From contig NZ_QPGB01000002.1 in NCBI RefSeq assembly GCF_003335215.1, positions 248,001-312,000 on the forward strand: a stretch of 64,000 bases of DNA, written 5' to 3'. Position 1 is the stretch's first letter. Every line of letters begins with the position of its first letter. The translations under genes were made by a program, and so were the position numbers. Below are positions 9,240 to 17,539 of the stretch, one piece after another. Source of the stretch: Parvibium lacunae. GTDB taxonomy: Bacteria > Pseudomonadota > Gammaproteobacteria > Burkholderiales > Burkholderiaceae_D. The notes beneath the pieces are model-generated. The model saw only the letters and a list, made by a program, of their open reading frames with translations. It was not told the origin of the DNA and searched no databases.

Positions 9240-10316
9240 CTAGGCCGCATCGGCCTCTGCCGACAGCGGAACCATCGCTTGAGTAATTTTTTCTAGCAGG
9301 CCGTTTTGTACCGCATCATGTGCGCGAACCAAAGCACACTCAAACGCAAATGCATCGGCAGAACCATGACTTTTAATCACAACGCCCCGCAGGCCCAGCA
9401 AGCTAGCGCCATTATAACGACGATGATCAAGGCGCCGCTTCACTCGCCGCAAAATCGGATAAGCCAACACAGCACATAGCCGCGAAAACCAGGAACGCTG
9501 GAACTCGTCACGAATCGTCCCAGACATGAGCTGGGCCACGCCCTCAGAGGCTTTTAAGGCAATGTTGCCGACAAAACCGTCACAAACAACCACATCCACA
9601 GTCCCTTTGTAGATATCGTTACCTTCAACATTGCCATAAAAATTGAGATTACTCTGGCGCAGCAATTCCGCAGCCTGTTTGACCGTGTCATTGCCTTTAA
9701 TGATTTCTTCGCCAATATTCAACAATCCAACCGCAGGATTCATCTTGCCCTGCAGCGCAGACACCAAGGCCGAACCCATACTGGCAAATTGCAAGAGATG
9801 TTCGGCAGTGCAATCGACATTCGCACCCAAATCCAGCACAGTTGACATGCCATGATGCATCGTTGGCATCGCAGTGGCGATCGCGGGGCGATCAATACCC
9901 GGCAGGGTTTTTAGAACAAAGCGCGCAATCGCCATCAGTGCGCCCGTGTTACCTGCGCTGACACAAGCCTGTGCCACACCCTCTTTGACCAAATTAATTG
10001 CGACTCGCATTGACGAATCTTTTTTGCCACGCAAAGCCTGTGCGGGGGGGTCATCCATGGTCACAACATCGTTTGCATGCACGACAGCAAAACGCGTCGG
10101 ATCAAGATTGCGATAGCGGCTTAAACTTTGCTCTATCGCCACTTGTTGCCCCACCAAATGGACAAAGACATGGGAATGCGTGCGTAGCAAATTAACGGCA
10201 GCAGGAATCGTCACGGCCAAGCCGTGATCACCGCCCATGCAATCAATCGCAATGCTAATACGGTCTGCTGATGTCACGGATGAAACCACAGAGTCGTTAG
10301 TGAGAGAGCCAGCCAC
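9240..10316 (-). CDS. plsX: Phosphate acyltransferase PlsX
   Basis: Converts acyl-ACP to acyl-phosphate for phosphatidic acid synthesis at the membrane surface. The signature [11 protein letters not shown] appears near residue 25, and [16 protein letters not shown] and [10 protein letters not shown] follow in the expected order. The start given is a GTG (358 residues); most homologues begin only a few residues before the DCMGGD motif, so a GTG 13 codons further in is equally possible and no Shine-Dalgarno decides. It lies between rpmF and fabH as in E. coli. Confidence 0.94.
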   Translation of the reverse strand: MAGSLTNDSVVSSVTSADRISIAIDCMGGDHGLAVTIPAAVNLLRTHSHVFVHLVGQQVAIEQSLSRYRNLDPTRFAVVHANDVVTMDDPPAQALRGKKDSSMRVAINLVKEGVAQACVSAGNTGALMAIARFVLKTLPGIDRPAIATAMPTMHHGMSTVLDLGANVDCTAEHLLQFASMGSALVSALQGKMNPAVGLLNIGEEIIKGNDTVKQAAELLRQSNLNFYGNVEGNDIYKGTVDVVVCDGFVGNIALKASEGVAQLMSGTIRDEFQRSWFSRLCAVLAYPILRRVKRRLDHRRYNGASLLGLRGVVIKSHGSADAFAFECALVRAHDAVQNGLLEKITQAMVPLSAEADAA

Positions 10317-10446
10317 AGAGCGACGGGCTTGCGATGAAGACCAGAGACTGCCGAGCAGCCTTGCTCGGCATGCAGCTGGATTGATGTATTAATCGTCATA
10401 GACGACTGAGAACAAGCCAATTGGCCTGAACTCTCATTCAAGCAGA

Positions 10447-10629
10447 TTAAGCCTCTGCTTTGGTTTTGAGGACTTTTTTGCCGCGATAAAAACCATTGGG
10501 GCTAATGTGGTGACGCAAATGTGCTTCGCCAGAGCCAGGCTCAACCGCGAGGGGAGGATTGGTCAGAAAATCGTGAGAACGGTGCATACCGCGCTTGGAC
10601 GGGGATTTTTTGTTCTGTTGAACAGCCAT
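10447..10629 (-). CDS. rpmF: 50S ribosomal protein L32
   Basis: A 60-residue basic ribosomal protein with the typical start [20 protein letters not shown] and the [15 protein letters not shown] tail. The start at 10629 is fixed by GGAG about seven bases upstream; the six-codon extension is not used. It lies between yceD and plsX, the conserved bacterial order that links ribosome and lipid synthesis. The 130 bases before plsX contain nothing else that I recognise. Confidence 0.97.
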   Translation of the reverse strand: MAVQQNKKSPSKRGMHRSHDFLTNPPLAVEPGSGEAHLRHHISPNGFYRGKKVLKTKAEA

Positions 10630-10917
10630 TTTTTTCTCCTTCAACACTGGCGCGGGTTGATTGTCAGCGAAACCGACAGCCCATGCGTGCTGAACGCGTC
10701 AGTGAAACAATTAGGTAATAGCGGCACAAGCCACTGGGTTTGGTTGGGTTAATTGCATTGCATTGAAATAGCAAAACCCCACGATTATAGCTGATTCTCT
10801 TGTTCTCTGGAACTCCACCCTTATAAATTCGCCAATAAATCAGGCATTTTCAGCATCGGATTCAAGAAAATGTGCCTCAACCACAGCGGTTAATCCACGA
10901 GGAGTAACGGTAAATCG

Positions 10918-11841
10918 CTATTCACCTTGATCTGAGCCAGGATGTTGCTTGGCTTTTTTAGTAGTTAGTTTAGCTAAGCTGGCAAACGGGTTTGTCGGTG
11001 ACGACTTAGGCGACGCGCCTTGCACTGATGACGGAGGATTCGCCGCCGCAGGCTGCTGACGGGCCAACGGCGAGGAGGCCCTATTAAGCTGCGCTATTTT
11101 ATGGCTGGCCGCCTGTTTTTTATCCTGCTTGCCCGCTTTGTCCTGAGCTTGCGCCCGCTCACGCTGAGGCTGGTTACGATTGGCCTGAGCCAGTCGCTGT
11201 TGTAACGATACCAAGGCCGCAGGATCGCATTCGTCATGTAACTGGAGCATTGGCAAACTCAGCAGGATGGCTTCCTCCACATACTCATCCAAATCAAAAT
11301 GCCGTGAACAGGGCAATACCTCTACTTCAGCCCCTAGAAACGGGTCCGTCGCCAAGCGTTCCGCGGCTGCCTCAAGGCTCTCATCACGGCTATCCATGGG
11401 TTCACAGACCAAATATGTATGGACGGTCGGAATGTTTACCTCAACCAAAACAGCCTCACAACAACGCTGACAAGGCATGTAAAAATGTCCGTCTAGTTGC
11501 AACGTTAGGGTTGGTAGCGCTTGTAGGACTGGATTGAGTCGGCCCTTATGTGCGCCAGTAGCACGCTGCTCAGGTAACGCCAGCCGCAAAGACCACCTCA
11601 ACGTCCCCCAATCTGGTGTTGCCTTACGAGGGCTTGCCACAAGCTCCGCCGCCAACCGGGGCCAATGCAGTCCCACCCAATCCCTTAACGGGATGCCGTG
11701 CAAATGCTTATCCTGCAAGATTTCATCATGGCAATCATCCTGCGCAGCAAAATTGGCAGAATGCCCAACAACAGCCCGTCCGCGCTTGGCTCGTTTCGAT
11801 TTAAGCTGGGCTAAGGAATGAAAGAGATCGATGGTTTGCAC
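10918..11841 (-). CDS. yceD: YceD (DUF177) family protein with long C-terminal insertion
   Basis: YceD is needed for normal 23S rRNA levels and is encoded before rpmF. Family marks: the Cys pair in MPCQRC, a DEYVEEAILLSLPMLQLHDEC block, and the terminal NPFASLAKL motif. The usual length is about 170-200 residues; this one is about 307 because a Gln/Ala/Lys/Pro-rich segment of roughly 80-90 residues sits between HDEC and NPFASL. The GTG at 11841 gives the expected N-terminus (QTIDLFHSLAQ); a GTG at 11886 is possible. Neither has a Shine-Dalgarno. The frame stays open through the insertion, so it is not a frameshift artefact. Confidence 0.82.
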   Translation of the reverse strand: MQTIDLFHSLAQLKSKRAKRGRAVVGHSANFAAQDDCHDEILQDKHLHGIPLRDWVGLHWPRLAAELVASPRKATPDWGTLRWSLRLALPEQRATGAHKGRLNPVLQALPTLTLQLDGHFYMPCQRCCEAVLVEVNIPTVHTYLVCEPMDSRDESLEAAAERLATDPFLGAEVEVLPCSRHFDLDEYVEEAILLSLPMLQLHDECDPAALVSLQQRLAQANRNQPQRERAQAQDKAGKQDKKQAASHKIAQLNRASSPLARQQPAAANPPSSVQGASPKSSPTNPFASLAKLTTKKAKQHPGSDQGE

Positions 11842-11926
11842 AAAATGAATCAATAAGCATGAAGCGCTGCACTGAACAAGCCTCACCGGATAGGAAATAA
11901 GAGGGTAATAACCACAAGCAGATACG

Positions 11927-11932
11927 ATTATA
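11927..11932 (-). promoter_or_regulatory. Candidate -10 element for yceD-rpmF-plsX-fab
   Basis: The minus strand reads TATAAT, a consensus -10, about 40-85 bases before the two possible yceD starts and in the divergent gap with yceF. No recognisable -35 lies 16-18 bases away, so this is only a candidate. Confidence 0.3.
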
Positions 11933-12099
11933 CTATTTCGCCTGATGTAGCCAGATCGGCTGCGGGCGTTAGCGAGCCCTGAATACTCGCAACAAGCAAG
12001 CCCCTGTTACCAGCCTGAATACCCCCACTCGCCTCATTGACCTCATGTTTGCCGCATTTTGTGCCTATGTTTGCTAACCCTTCTCGCACCACTGACCCA

Positions 12100-12729
12100 A
12101 TGCCAACTGGCAGTCGCCCGCCCTTGATTTTAGGATCAAGCTCTCCTTATCGTCAGCAGCAACTGCGCACGCTGGGATTACCATTTAGCGTCGCCAAACC
12201 GGGGATTGACGAAACACCCCAGCCAAATGAAGCGCCAGCAGAAACGGCACTGCGCTTGGCTCGGGCAAAGGCAGAAAGCCTCGCCACAGCCCACCCAAAC
12301 AGTTTGATTATTGGTTGCGATCAAGTCCTGGAATTCAAACAACAGCCCATGGGAAAGCCAGGAAACCATGCACAAGCCATGTTACAGCTGCAAACCTTAC
12401 GTGGCCAGGAGTCTTGTTTTCACAGCGCGCTATGCCTGCTCGACACACGCACGCAACCGGCACAAGCGCGGAGCGTCAACAGCAAGACTTATGTCAAATT
12501 TCGTTGCTTAGATGACGCTAGTTTAGCGGCCTACTTGCATCTCGATCAGCCCTATGATTGTGCCGGTAGCGCTAAAATTGAATGCCGTGGGATTACCTTA
12601 TTGGAATATTGTCGCGCAGACGATCCCAGTGCGCTCATTGGGTTACCGCTGATCAGCCTCTGCCAACTACTTATTGAGGCTGGCTATCCCTTGCACCCTC
12701 TGGCACTTCCCCAATCTCATCCCGCTTAA
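12100..12729 (+). CDS. yceF: Maf/YceF-type nucleotide pyrophosphatase
   Basis: A Maf-family house-cleaning pyrophosphatase, about 209 residues. Motifs: LILGSSSPYRQQQL at the N-terminus, DETP, the catalytic Asp in IIGCDQVLEF, and the YDCAGSAKIE block. Its place divergent from yceD-rpmF matches E. coli yceF, the subgroup shown to hydrolyse 7-methyl-GTP, so I use that name. The frame is open to a TTG at 12037 and an ATG at 12067, but 12100 gives the standard MPxxRPPLIL beginning; no Shine-Dalgarno helps. The adjacent methyltransferase gene starts 14 bases downstream. Confidence 0.88.
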   Translation: MPTGSRPPLILGSSSPYRQQQLRTLGLPFSVAKPGIDETPQPNEAPAETALRLARAKAESLATAHPNSLIIGCDQVLEFKQQPMGKPGNHAQAMLQLQTLRGQESCFHSALCLLDTRTQPAQARSVNSKTYVKFRCLDDASLAAYLHLDQPYDCAGSAKIECRGITLLEYCRADDPSALIGLPLISLCQLLIEAGYPLHPLALPQSHPA

Positions 12730-12742
12730 AAGCATTTTGCTT

Positions 12743-13507
12743 ATGACAAACGCCTTATCTTCTTTCGGTAAACTGTTTTTAATCCCCAGTTGGCTGGGTA
12801 ACACGACAGTGGATCAAACCCTACCAAACGCAACGCAAGCGCTTGTCGCCGCTTGTCAGTATTTTATTGTCGAGAATGCCAAGCCTGCTCGCGCCTTTCT
12901 CAAAACCTTACCGCTCAGCCAACCCCTGCAATCTTTACATATCCAAGAGCTACCACGTAGCTTGGCAGCAGATATTCATGGGCAACCGCTGGACTACCGC
13001 CAACATCGAGCGCTCTTGCGCGAATTACTCGCACCCGCCCAAGCGGGCCATAACATGGGTTTATTGGCCGATGCAGGCTGCCCGGGAATTGCCGATCCTG
13101 GTGCCCTGGTTGTCGCTTGCGCTCATGAACTTGGCATCTCAGTTCAGCCATTGATCGGCCCCAGTTCCATTTTGCTGGCGTTGATGGCTGCAGGACTCAA
13201 TGGCCAACAATTTGCCTTTAATGGCTATGTGCCACAGCAGGAGCCAGACCGCCAACGACAGATCCAGCGACTTGAACAACGCGCCAAACAAGAAAATCAA
13301 ACGCAGGTATTTATTGAAACACCCTACCGAAATGTGGCGCTATTCGATGGTTTTATCAAATATTGTCAGGGTGATAGCCGCTTGACGGTAGCAACGGACC
13401 TGAGCCTCGCCAGTGAATACATCCAAACGCATACAATCGACACTTGGCGCAAAAAAGGGGCGCCAGATATTCACAGACGCCCCACGGTATTTTGCTTGTT
13501 AGCTTAA
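12743..13507 (+). CDS. RsmI-like tetrapyrrole-methylase-fold SAM methyltransferase
   Basis: About 254 residues of the tetrapyrrole (corrin/porphyrin) methylase fold, PF00590. Visible are LFLIPSWLGN at the start (RsmI has LYxVPTPIGN), DAGCPGIADPG, the GPSSILLALMAAGL loop and the FIETPYRN motif. It is related to RsmI, which 2'-O-methylates C1402 of 16S rRNA, but key motif residues differ, so it is better seen as a paralogue of unknown substrate, often found beside maf in betaproteobacteria. Start at the ATG after the yceF stop; a longer frame overlapping yceF is not credible. Confidence 0.8.
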   Translation: MTNALSSFGKLFLIPSWLGNTTVDQTLPNATQALVAACQYFIVENAKPARAFLKTLPLSQPLQSLHIQELPRSLAADIHGQPLDYRQHRALLRELLAPAQAGHNMGLLADAGCPGIADPGALVVACAHELGISVQPLIGPSSILLALMAAGLNGQQFAFNGYVPQQEPDRQRQIQRLEQRAKQENQTQVFIETPYRNVALFDGFIKYCQGDSRLTVATDLSLASEYIQTHTIDTWRKKGAPDIHRRPTVFCLLA

Positions 13508-13528
13508 GCTTTTCGATCAGACGAGCGG

Positions 13529-14527
13529 CTAACGCAGTCCGCCAGCAGCAGTCGGAAAGAGGGTTTTGGCTGCGCCTTGCCCAATTGCTGCCCCAAAGCG
13601 CTTTGCCAAACGCTCGGCGATATTTTCCTCTGTGGAAAAATCAACCACTTTGTCTTCTTTAATGACCTCACGTGCCACGGACTCAACCGAGCCAACGGCG
13701 TCGGCCAATCCTAATTCAATGGATTTGGCCCCGGTCCAAAATAAGCCTGAAAAAATATCAGGGTTATCTTTCAGTCGCTTACCTCGCCCCGCTTTCACGG
13801 CATTGATGAACTGTTGATGAATATCATTCAACATCGTCTGCACAAACTCTTTTTGCTGAGGGTTCACCGGGGAGAAAGGATCGAGTAACGCTTTATTCTC
13901 GCCTGCTGTTAGTAAGCGGCGTTCAATCCCTAGTTTTTCCATTGCGCCGGTAAACCCATAGCCATCCATGAGAACACCAATCGATCCGACAATCGAAGCA
14001 GGATTAACAAAAATCTTGTCTGCTGCTGCGGCAATAAAATACCCCCCCGATGCACACACTTCTTCAATAACCACATAAAGCGGTATCGCAGGATATTTAG
14101 CACGCAAACGTTTGATTTCAGCATTCACCAAATCGGACTGCACAGGCGAACCACCCGGACTATTACAGCGCAAAATGACGCCTTTGGTACCACTATCCGC
14201 AAAGGCGGATTGCAACGCTGCGTTCAAATTCTCGGCGCTGGCTTTACTGTCTGCCGCGATTTCACCTTGCAGGTTTACCAGTGCGGTATGGGTGCCCACT
14301 TTTGCGGCCTCATGCCTGAACCCCTCCCAACCCGCCAAGAGCGCAATAATGACCCCTGCGTATAGCAAACCAACCACTTTGAAGAAAATTGTCCAGCGAC
14401 GTGCGCGCCGCTGCTCTTGAATACTGGCAAGGGCAAGTCGTTCCAAAACGCTTCGCTCCCAACCTGGTTGCTGAATATCCGGGCTTGCTTGTGACGCCGA
14501 CTTGTTAAATATATTTTTCCACCACAT
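13529..14527 (-). CDS. S49 family peptidase (SppA/SohB-like)
   Basis: A 332-residue membrane-anchored serine protease. One transmembrane helix lies at about 47-66; the catalytic Ser160 is in EVCASGGYFIA and the general-base Lys212 in AGENKAL, the Ser-Lys dyad of signal peptide peptidase SppA. It is the short, single-domain form (E. coli SppA is 618 residues). Family role: degradation of cleaved signal peptides in the membrane. It belongs to a conserved neighbourhood with the Rieske protein, HAD phosphatase and rluC next to rne. AGGGTG precedes the ATG. Confidence 0.9.
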   Translation of the reverse strand: MWWKNIFNKSASQASPDIQQPGWERSVLERLALASIQEQRRARRWTIFFKVVGLLYAGVIIALLAGWEGFRHEAAKVGTHTALVNLQGEIAADSKASAENLNAALQSAFADSGTKGVILRCNSPGGSPVQSDLVNAEIKRLRAKYPAIPLYVVIEEVCASGGYFIAAAADKIFVNPASIVGSIGVLMDGYGFTGAMEKLGIERRLLTAGENKALLDPFSPVNPQQKEFVQTMLNDIHQQFINAVKAGRGKRLKDNPDIFSGLFWTGAKSIELGLADAVGSVESVAREVIKEDKVVDFSTEENIAERLAKRFGAAIGQGAAKTLFPTAAGGLR

Positions 14528-14574
14528 TATGGCACCCTGAGTTGAGTCAATTTACCGCAAATTGTACGAGAGGA

Positions 14575-14976
14575 CTAAACCAATAACTTGAACTTTTCAT
14601 TCGGTCGCCAGTATATTTTGCCGGCCTGCTCGATAACGTCAATTTTATGCAACTGTTTACCACGGCAAGGGCCAGCTATGCAGTGGCCGGTGTCAGGCTC
14701 ATAGCAAGCACCGTGAGTAGCGCAGATCAAATAGAGTCCAGCAGCATCGAAAAACTGGCCGGGCTGCCAATCCAGTTCAATTGGCACATGGGCACACTGG
14801 TTCAGATAACCATAGACCTTGCCTGCATACCGTACGATAAATGCGGTGCCAGGTCCCCATATGCTCTGCACTGGAAACCGCCAGCCGTGGCCAGCCTCGA
14901 GGACATCCTCGGCAGCCGCTATCTCGACCCAGCTGGCATCTAACAAGGGCGTTTCAGATTGAGCCATATCGGGCAT
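14575..14976 (-). CDS. Rieske [2Fe-2S] ferredoxin-like protein
   Basis: A 133-residue soluble protein with both halves of a Rieske cluster site: CAH (Cys-x-His) near residue 62 and CATHGACY (Cys-x2-His) near 85. It resembles small Rieske subunits and ferredoxins of dioxygenases, but there is no oxygenase nearby. The start lies one base after the stop of the HAD phosphatase gene, so the two are cotranslated. Its redox partner is unknown. An internal ATG three codons on is an alternative start. Confidence 0.88.
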   Translation of the reverse strand: MPDMAQSETPLLDASWVEIAAAEDVLEAGHGWRFPVQSIWGPGTAFIVRYAGKVYGYLNQCAHVPIELDWQPGQFFDAAGLYLICATHGACYEPDTGHCIAGPCRGKQLHKIDVIEQAGKIYWRPNEKFKLLV

Positions 14977-14977
14977 C

Positions 14978-15655
14978 TCACTCCCCGCAGAGCCATTGCC
15001 TTAATGCAGCCATTGAATTAAGCAACGCCACAGACGGGCACGTTGCCAACACATCAGCAGGATGAGCACCATAAGTCACCCCAATAGCAGCAGCACCGGC
15101 ATTTTGTGCCATTTGTAAATCGTGTGTGGTATCTCCGATCATCAGTGTCCGCGCTGGCGACATACCCAGCTCATCACACAACTCTAATAACATGGCGGGA
15201 TGCGGTTTGGAAAAGGTTTCATCGGCACAGCGCGTCGCATCGAATAAGGGACGGGTGCCACTCGCGTCTAACGCTCGATTGAGGCCAACACGCGATTTCC
15301 CGGTCGCCACCGCCAGCGCCAAGCCCATTTCTTTCAAATAAACTAAAAGCTCGCGAGCCCCAGAAAACAAGGTTAGCGCTTGATCTTGGCTCAAGTAATG
15401 GTGACGATAGCGCGCCACCATTGCTCCCACTTGATCGGGTTGGATAGTGGGCACAGCCCGTTGCAAGGCATCTTGCAGGCCTAGACCAATCACATGGCTG
15501 GCTTGCGCCTCATCAGGCACAGGCAACCCCAGATCAGCGCATGCCGCTTGAATACAACGGGTAATCGTGGCCGTGGAGTCCATCAAGGTGCCATCCCAAT
15601 CAAACACAATCAGGTCATAGCGCTGCTGGACAGGCAGCGAACCGAGCGAAGACAT
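14978..15655 (-). CDS. HAD-family phosphatase, Gph/PGP-like
   Basis: A 225-residue HAD hydrolase, subfamily IA. Motif I is FDWDGTLMDS (nucleophile Asp about 19), motif II is VATGKS, the conserved Lys lies in FSKPHP and motif III is MIGDTTHDLQMA. The closest well-known relative is phosphoglycolate phosphatase, but substrate cannot be read from sequence. Its start overlaps the rluC stop by one base (TGATG), which indicates coupling. This rluC-HAD-Rieske-S49 order is typical in betaproteobacteria. Confidence 0.88.
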   Translation of the reverse strand: MSSLGSLPVQQRYDLIVFDWDGTLMDSTATITRCIQAACADLGLPVPDEAQASHVIGLGLQDALQRAVPTIQPDQVGAMVARYRHHYLSQDQALTLFSGARELLVYLKEMGLALAVATGKSRVGLNRALDASGTRPLFDATRCADETFSKPHPAMLLELCDELGMSPARTLMIGDTTHDLQMAQNAGAAAIGVTYGAHPADVLATCPSVALLNSMAALRQWLCGE

Positions 15656-16716
15656 CAGGCAGACTCCTTAGTCAGATGCTGCAGAAACGTATCACAAGTA
15701 GGCGCTAACGGCGCTTGCAAGATGAGCGGCTCGCCTGAAATGGGATGAGGCAGACTCAGCTGGACCGCATGCAAGAACATTCTTTTAAGGGAGGGCATGG
15801 CATCTGCCCGTTGCAGTACTTTGTTGAGAGAATAGTCCCCATACTTATCGTCGCCCACAATCGGAAAACCTAAATGTTGCAAATGCACCCGTATTTGGTG
15901 CGTACGGCCTGTTAATAGCTGGGCTTCGAGCAAGCTACACGGGCCCACCTGGGAATGCTGGTAACGTGCTTGCAGCGTAAAGATTGTGTGGCTTGGCAAG
16001 CCATCCGCTTGCACCCTTACGCGCCGCTCCCCATCCGGCAAGGTGTATTTATGCAGGGGCTGCTTAACGGCTTGACGTGGGTTCGTCCAGCGCCCTTTTA
16101 CCAGGGCGATATAGCGCTTATCCATTTGCCCCTCACGAATCTGTCGATGCAGCGCCACCAGCGCCGCACGCTTTTTCGCCACCAGTAATACGCCAGAGGT
16201 TTCACGGTCTAAACGGTGCACCAACTCCAAAAACTTTGCCTCTGGCCGTGCCGCGCGGAGTTGCTCAATCACCCCAAAACTGACACCGCTACCGCCATGA
16301 ACAGCCACGCCAGCTGGCTTGTTAATCACAAGCAGCGCCTCATCCTCATACAAAACAGGAAAGTCTGCGGCGGGGGCACTCTCTTTACCCCCCTGATTGA
16401 CTTGTGCGACGCGCATCGGGGGAATGCGTAAGAGATCGCCATGAGCGAGTTTGTAATCGACACTGATACGGCCCTTATTAACCCGCACCTCACCATTACG
16501 AACGATCCGATAGAGATGGCTTTTGGGGACGCCTTTGCATATTTTGCATAAAAAATTATCAATACGTTGGCCCGCGATTGAATCATCAACAAGAACAAAA
16601 TTAACCTGATCGGCACGCAGCAACGCGCTGTTTGTGATCAGTTCCCGCTGCGTTTTGCCCTCGGGTGTCGCCATACGTTTCGCTGAGGAAGGGACAATAG
16701 AACGGCTAGATGGCAT
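15655..16716 (-). CDS. rluC: 23S rRNA pseudouridine synthase RluC
   Basis: Converts uridines 955, 2504 and 2580 of 23S rRNA to pseudouridine (E. coli RluC). It has an N-terminal S4 RNA-binding domain (RIDNFLCKICKGVPKSHLYR) and the catalytic motif HRLDRETSGVLL, whose Asp attacks the base; the C-terminal LLTGRTHQIRVHL is also present. At 353 residues it is slightly long at the N-terminus; an ATG 14 codons in is an alternative start. It is divergent from rne, as in many proteobacteria. Confidence 0.95.
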   Translation of the reverse strand: MPSSRSIVPSSAKRMATPEGKTQRELITNSALLRADQVNFVLVDDSIAGQRIDNFLCKICKGVPKSHLYRIVRNGEVRVNKGRISVDYKLAHGDLLRIPPMRVAQVNQGGKESAPAADFPVLYEDEALLVINKPAGVAVHGGSGVSFGVIEQLRAARPEAKFLELVHRLDRETSGVLLVAKKRAALVALHRQIREGQMDKRYIALVKGRWTNPRQAVKQPLHKYTLPDGERRVRVQADGLPSHTIFTLQARYQHSQVGPCSLLEAQLLTGRTHQIRVHLQHLGFPIVGDDKYGDYSLNKVLQRADAMPSLKRMFLHAVQLSLPHPISGEPLILQAPLAPTCDTFLQHLTKESA

Positions 16717-17237
16717 GGCAGTGAATGGGGCGATTCGATTAAAAAGATAAAAAAGCCTAAATTAGGGGCAGCAGGCCTCGCTTGATGCAGGATAACTCGC
16801 TATAATCGAATGTCATTTGATTGTACGTTCACAAAAAGTGGTGAATGGCAGTCGAAAGACAAACACTATTGCATCATGCTCGTTGTCGGCACAGCGACAG
16901 GTGCCCAAAAGGCCAGCAGACGAATTGTACATGAGCCGCCCCCCAAACGGGTTGTAAGGCCCGCGCTTAGGGGCAAATAGTGTGAATGGCCATGAATGAT
17001 GTTGCAGTGGCAAAGATTCATCATGGCTGACGAAGGTCATCAACAATGCCAGTCCAAAAAGCAGGGTTGGATTGTTGCAATGGTCCTCGTCGAAATAGAG
17101 TTACCTCGGAAATGTTCAAGATGAGTGGTTTTCTTCGATTGTCGAGAACCTATTGCAAACAGATTGTCGACAAATGGTCGGCTAGCAATCGGTAACGCTT
17201 ATCTTGAGGCTGACCAACGCAAGTAAAGAGAATTTAT

Positions 17238-17270
17238 AAGCCTGTTGCACTTTAATATGGCAACAGGCTT
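17238..17270 (+). promoter_or_regulatory. Hairpin 1 of the rne leader
   Basis: A perfect 11-base-pair stem (17238-17248 with 17260-17270) and an 11-base A/U-rich loop (ACUUUAAUAUG in RNA). No U-tract follows, so it is not a terminator. The A/U-rich loop is a plausible RNase E target. Confidence 0.55.
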
Positions 17271-17337
17271 GTGACAGTGACAGTTATAACGGGCAAGAGA
17301 GCGCCATGGGCCAAACCGCCAAGCGGGTAACCCCCAA

Positions 17338-17366
17338 CGCTCAACTGTTTTTTAGACAATTGAGCG
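17338..17366 (+). promoter_or_regulatory. Hairpin 2 of the rne leader
   Basis: Arms CGCTCAA-C-TGT (17338-17348) and ACA-A-TTGAGCG (17356-17366) make ten pairs with one C-A mismatch; the loop is U-rich (UUUUUAG). An internal mismatch and U-rich loop recall the autoregulatory hairpins known in other rne leaders. Confidence 0.45.
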
Positions 17367-17539
17367 CGAGCTGGGCCGTTGATTCCCACGAGTTCGCCCC
17401 GTCAATGATTGTCAGTAAAGGCCTTAGCGGCAATTCACTCTCGCGCAGCGCTATGCTGTCGCAGTGACTTCTACTTGCGTGCGGTACTCCAGGTAACGTT
17501 CGCTGGCAATGCCAGCTTGCGTGCTACAAAGGAGTGATA

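Larger units (their letters stand above)
16717..17539 (+). promoter_or_regulatory. Long non-coding region and leader of rne
   Basis: 823 bases between rluC and rne without a credible gene. A consensus -10 (TATAAT, 16801-16806) on the plus strand is a candidate start for a leader of about 700 bases, though no -35 is seen at the right distance. Two strong hairpins lie in the last 300 bases. In enterics and pseudomonads the rne leader is structured and cut by RNase E itself to limit its own synthesis; the same is likely here by analogy, but no Rfam model was checked. Confidence 0.55.

Noticed and set aside
16813-17046. 77-residue minus-strand frame in the rne leader
   Set aside because: No Shine-Dalgarno, no recognisable composition; most likely chance within the leader.
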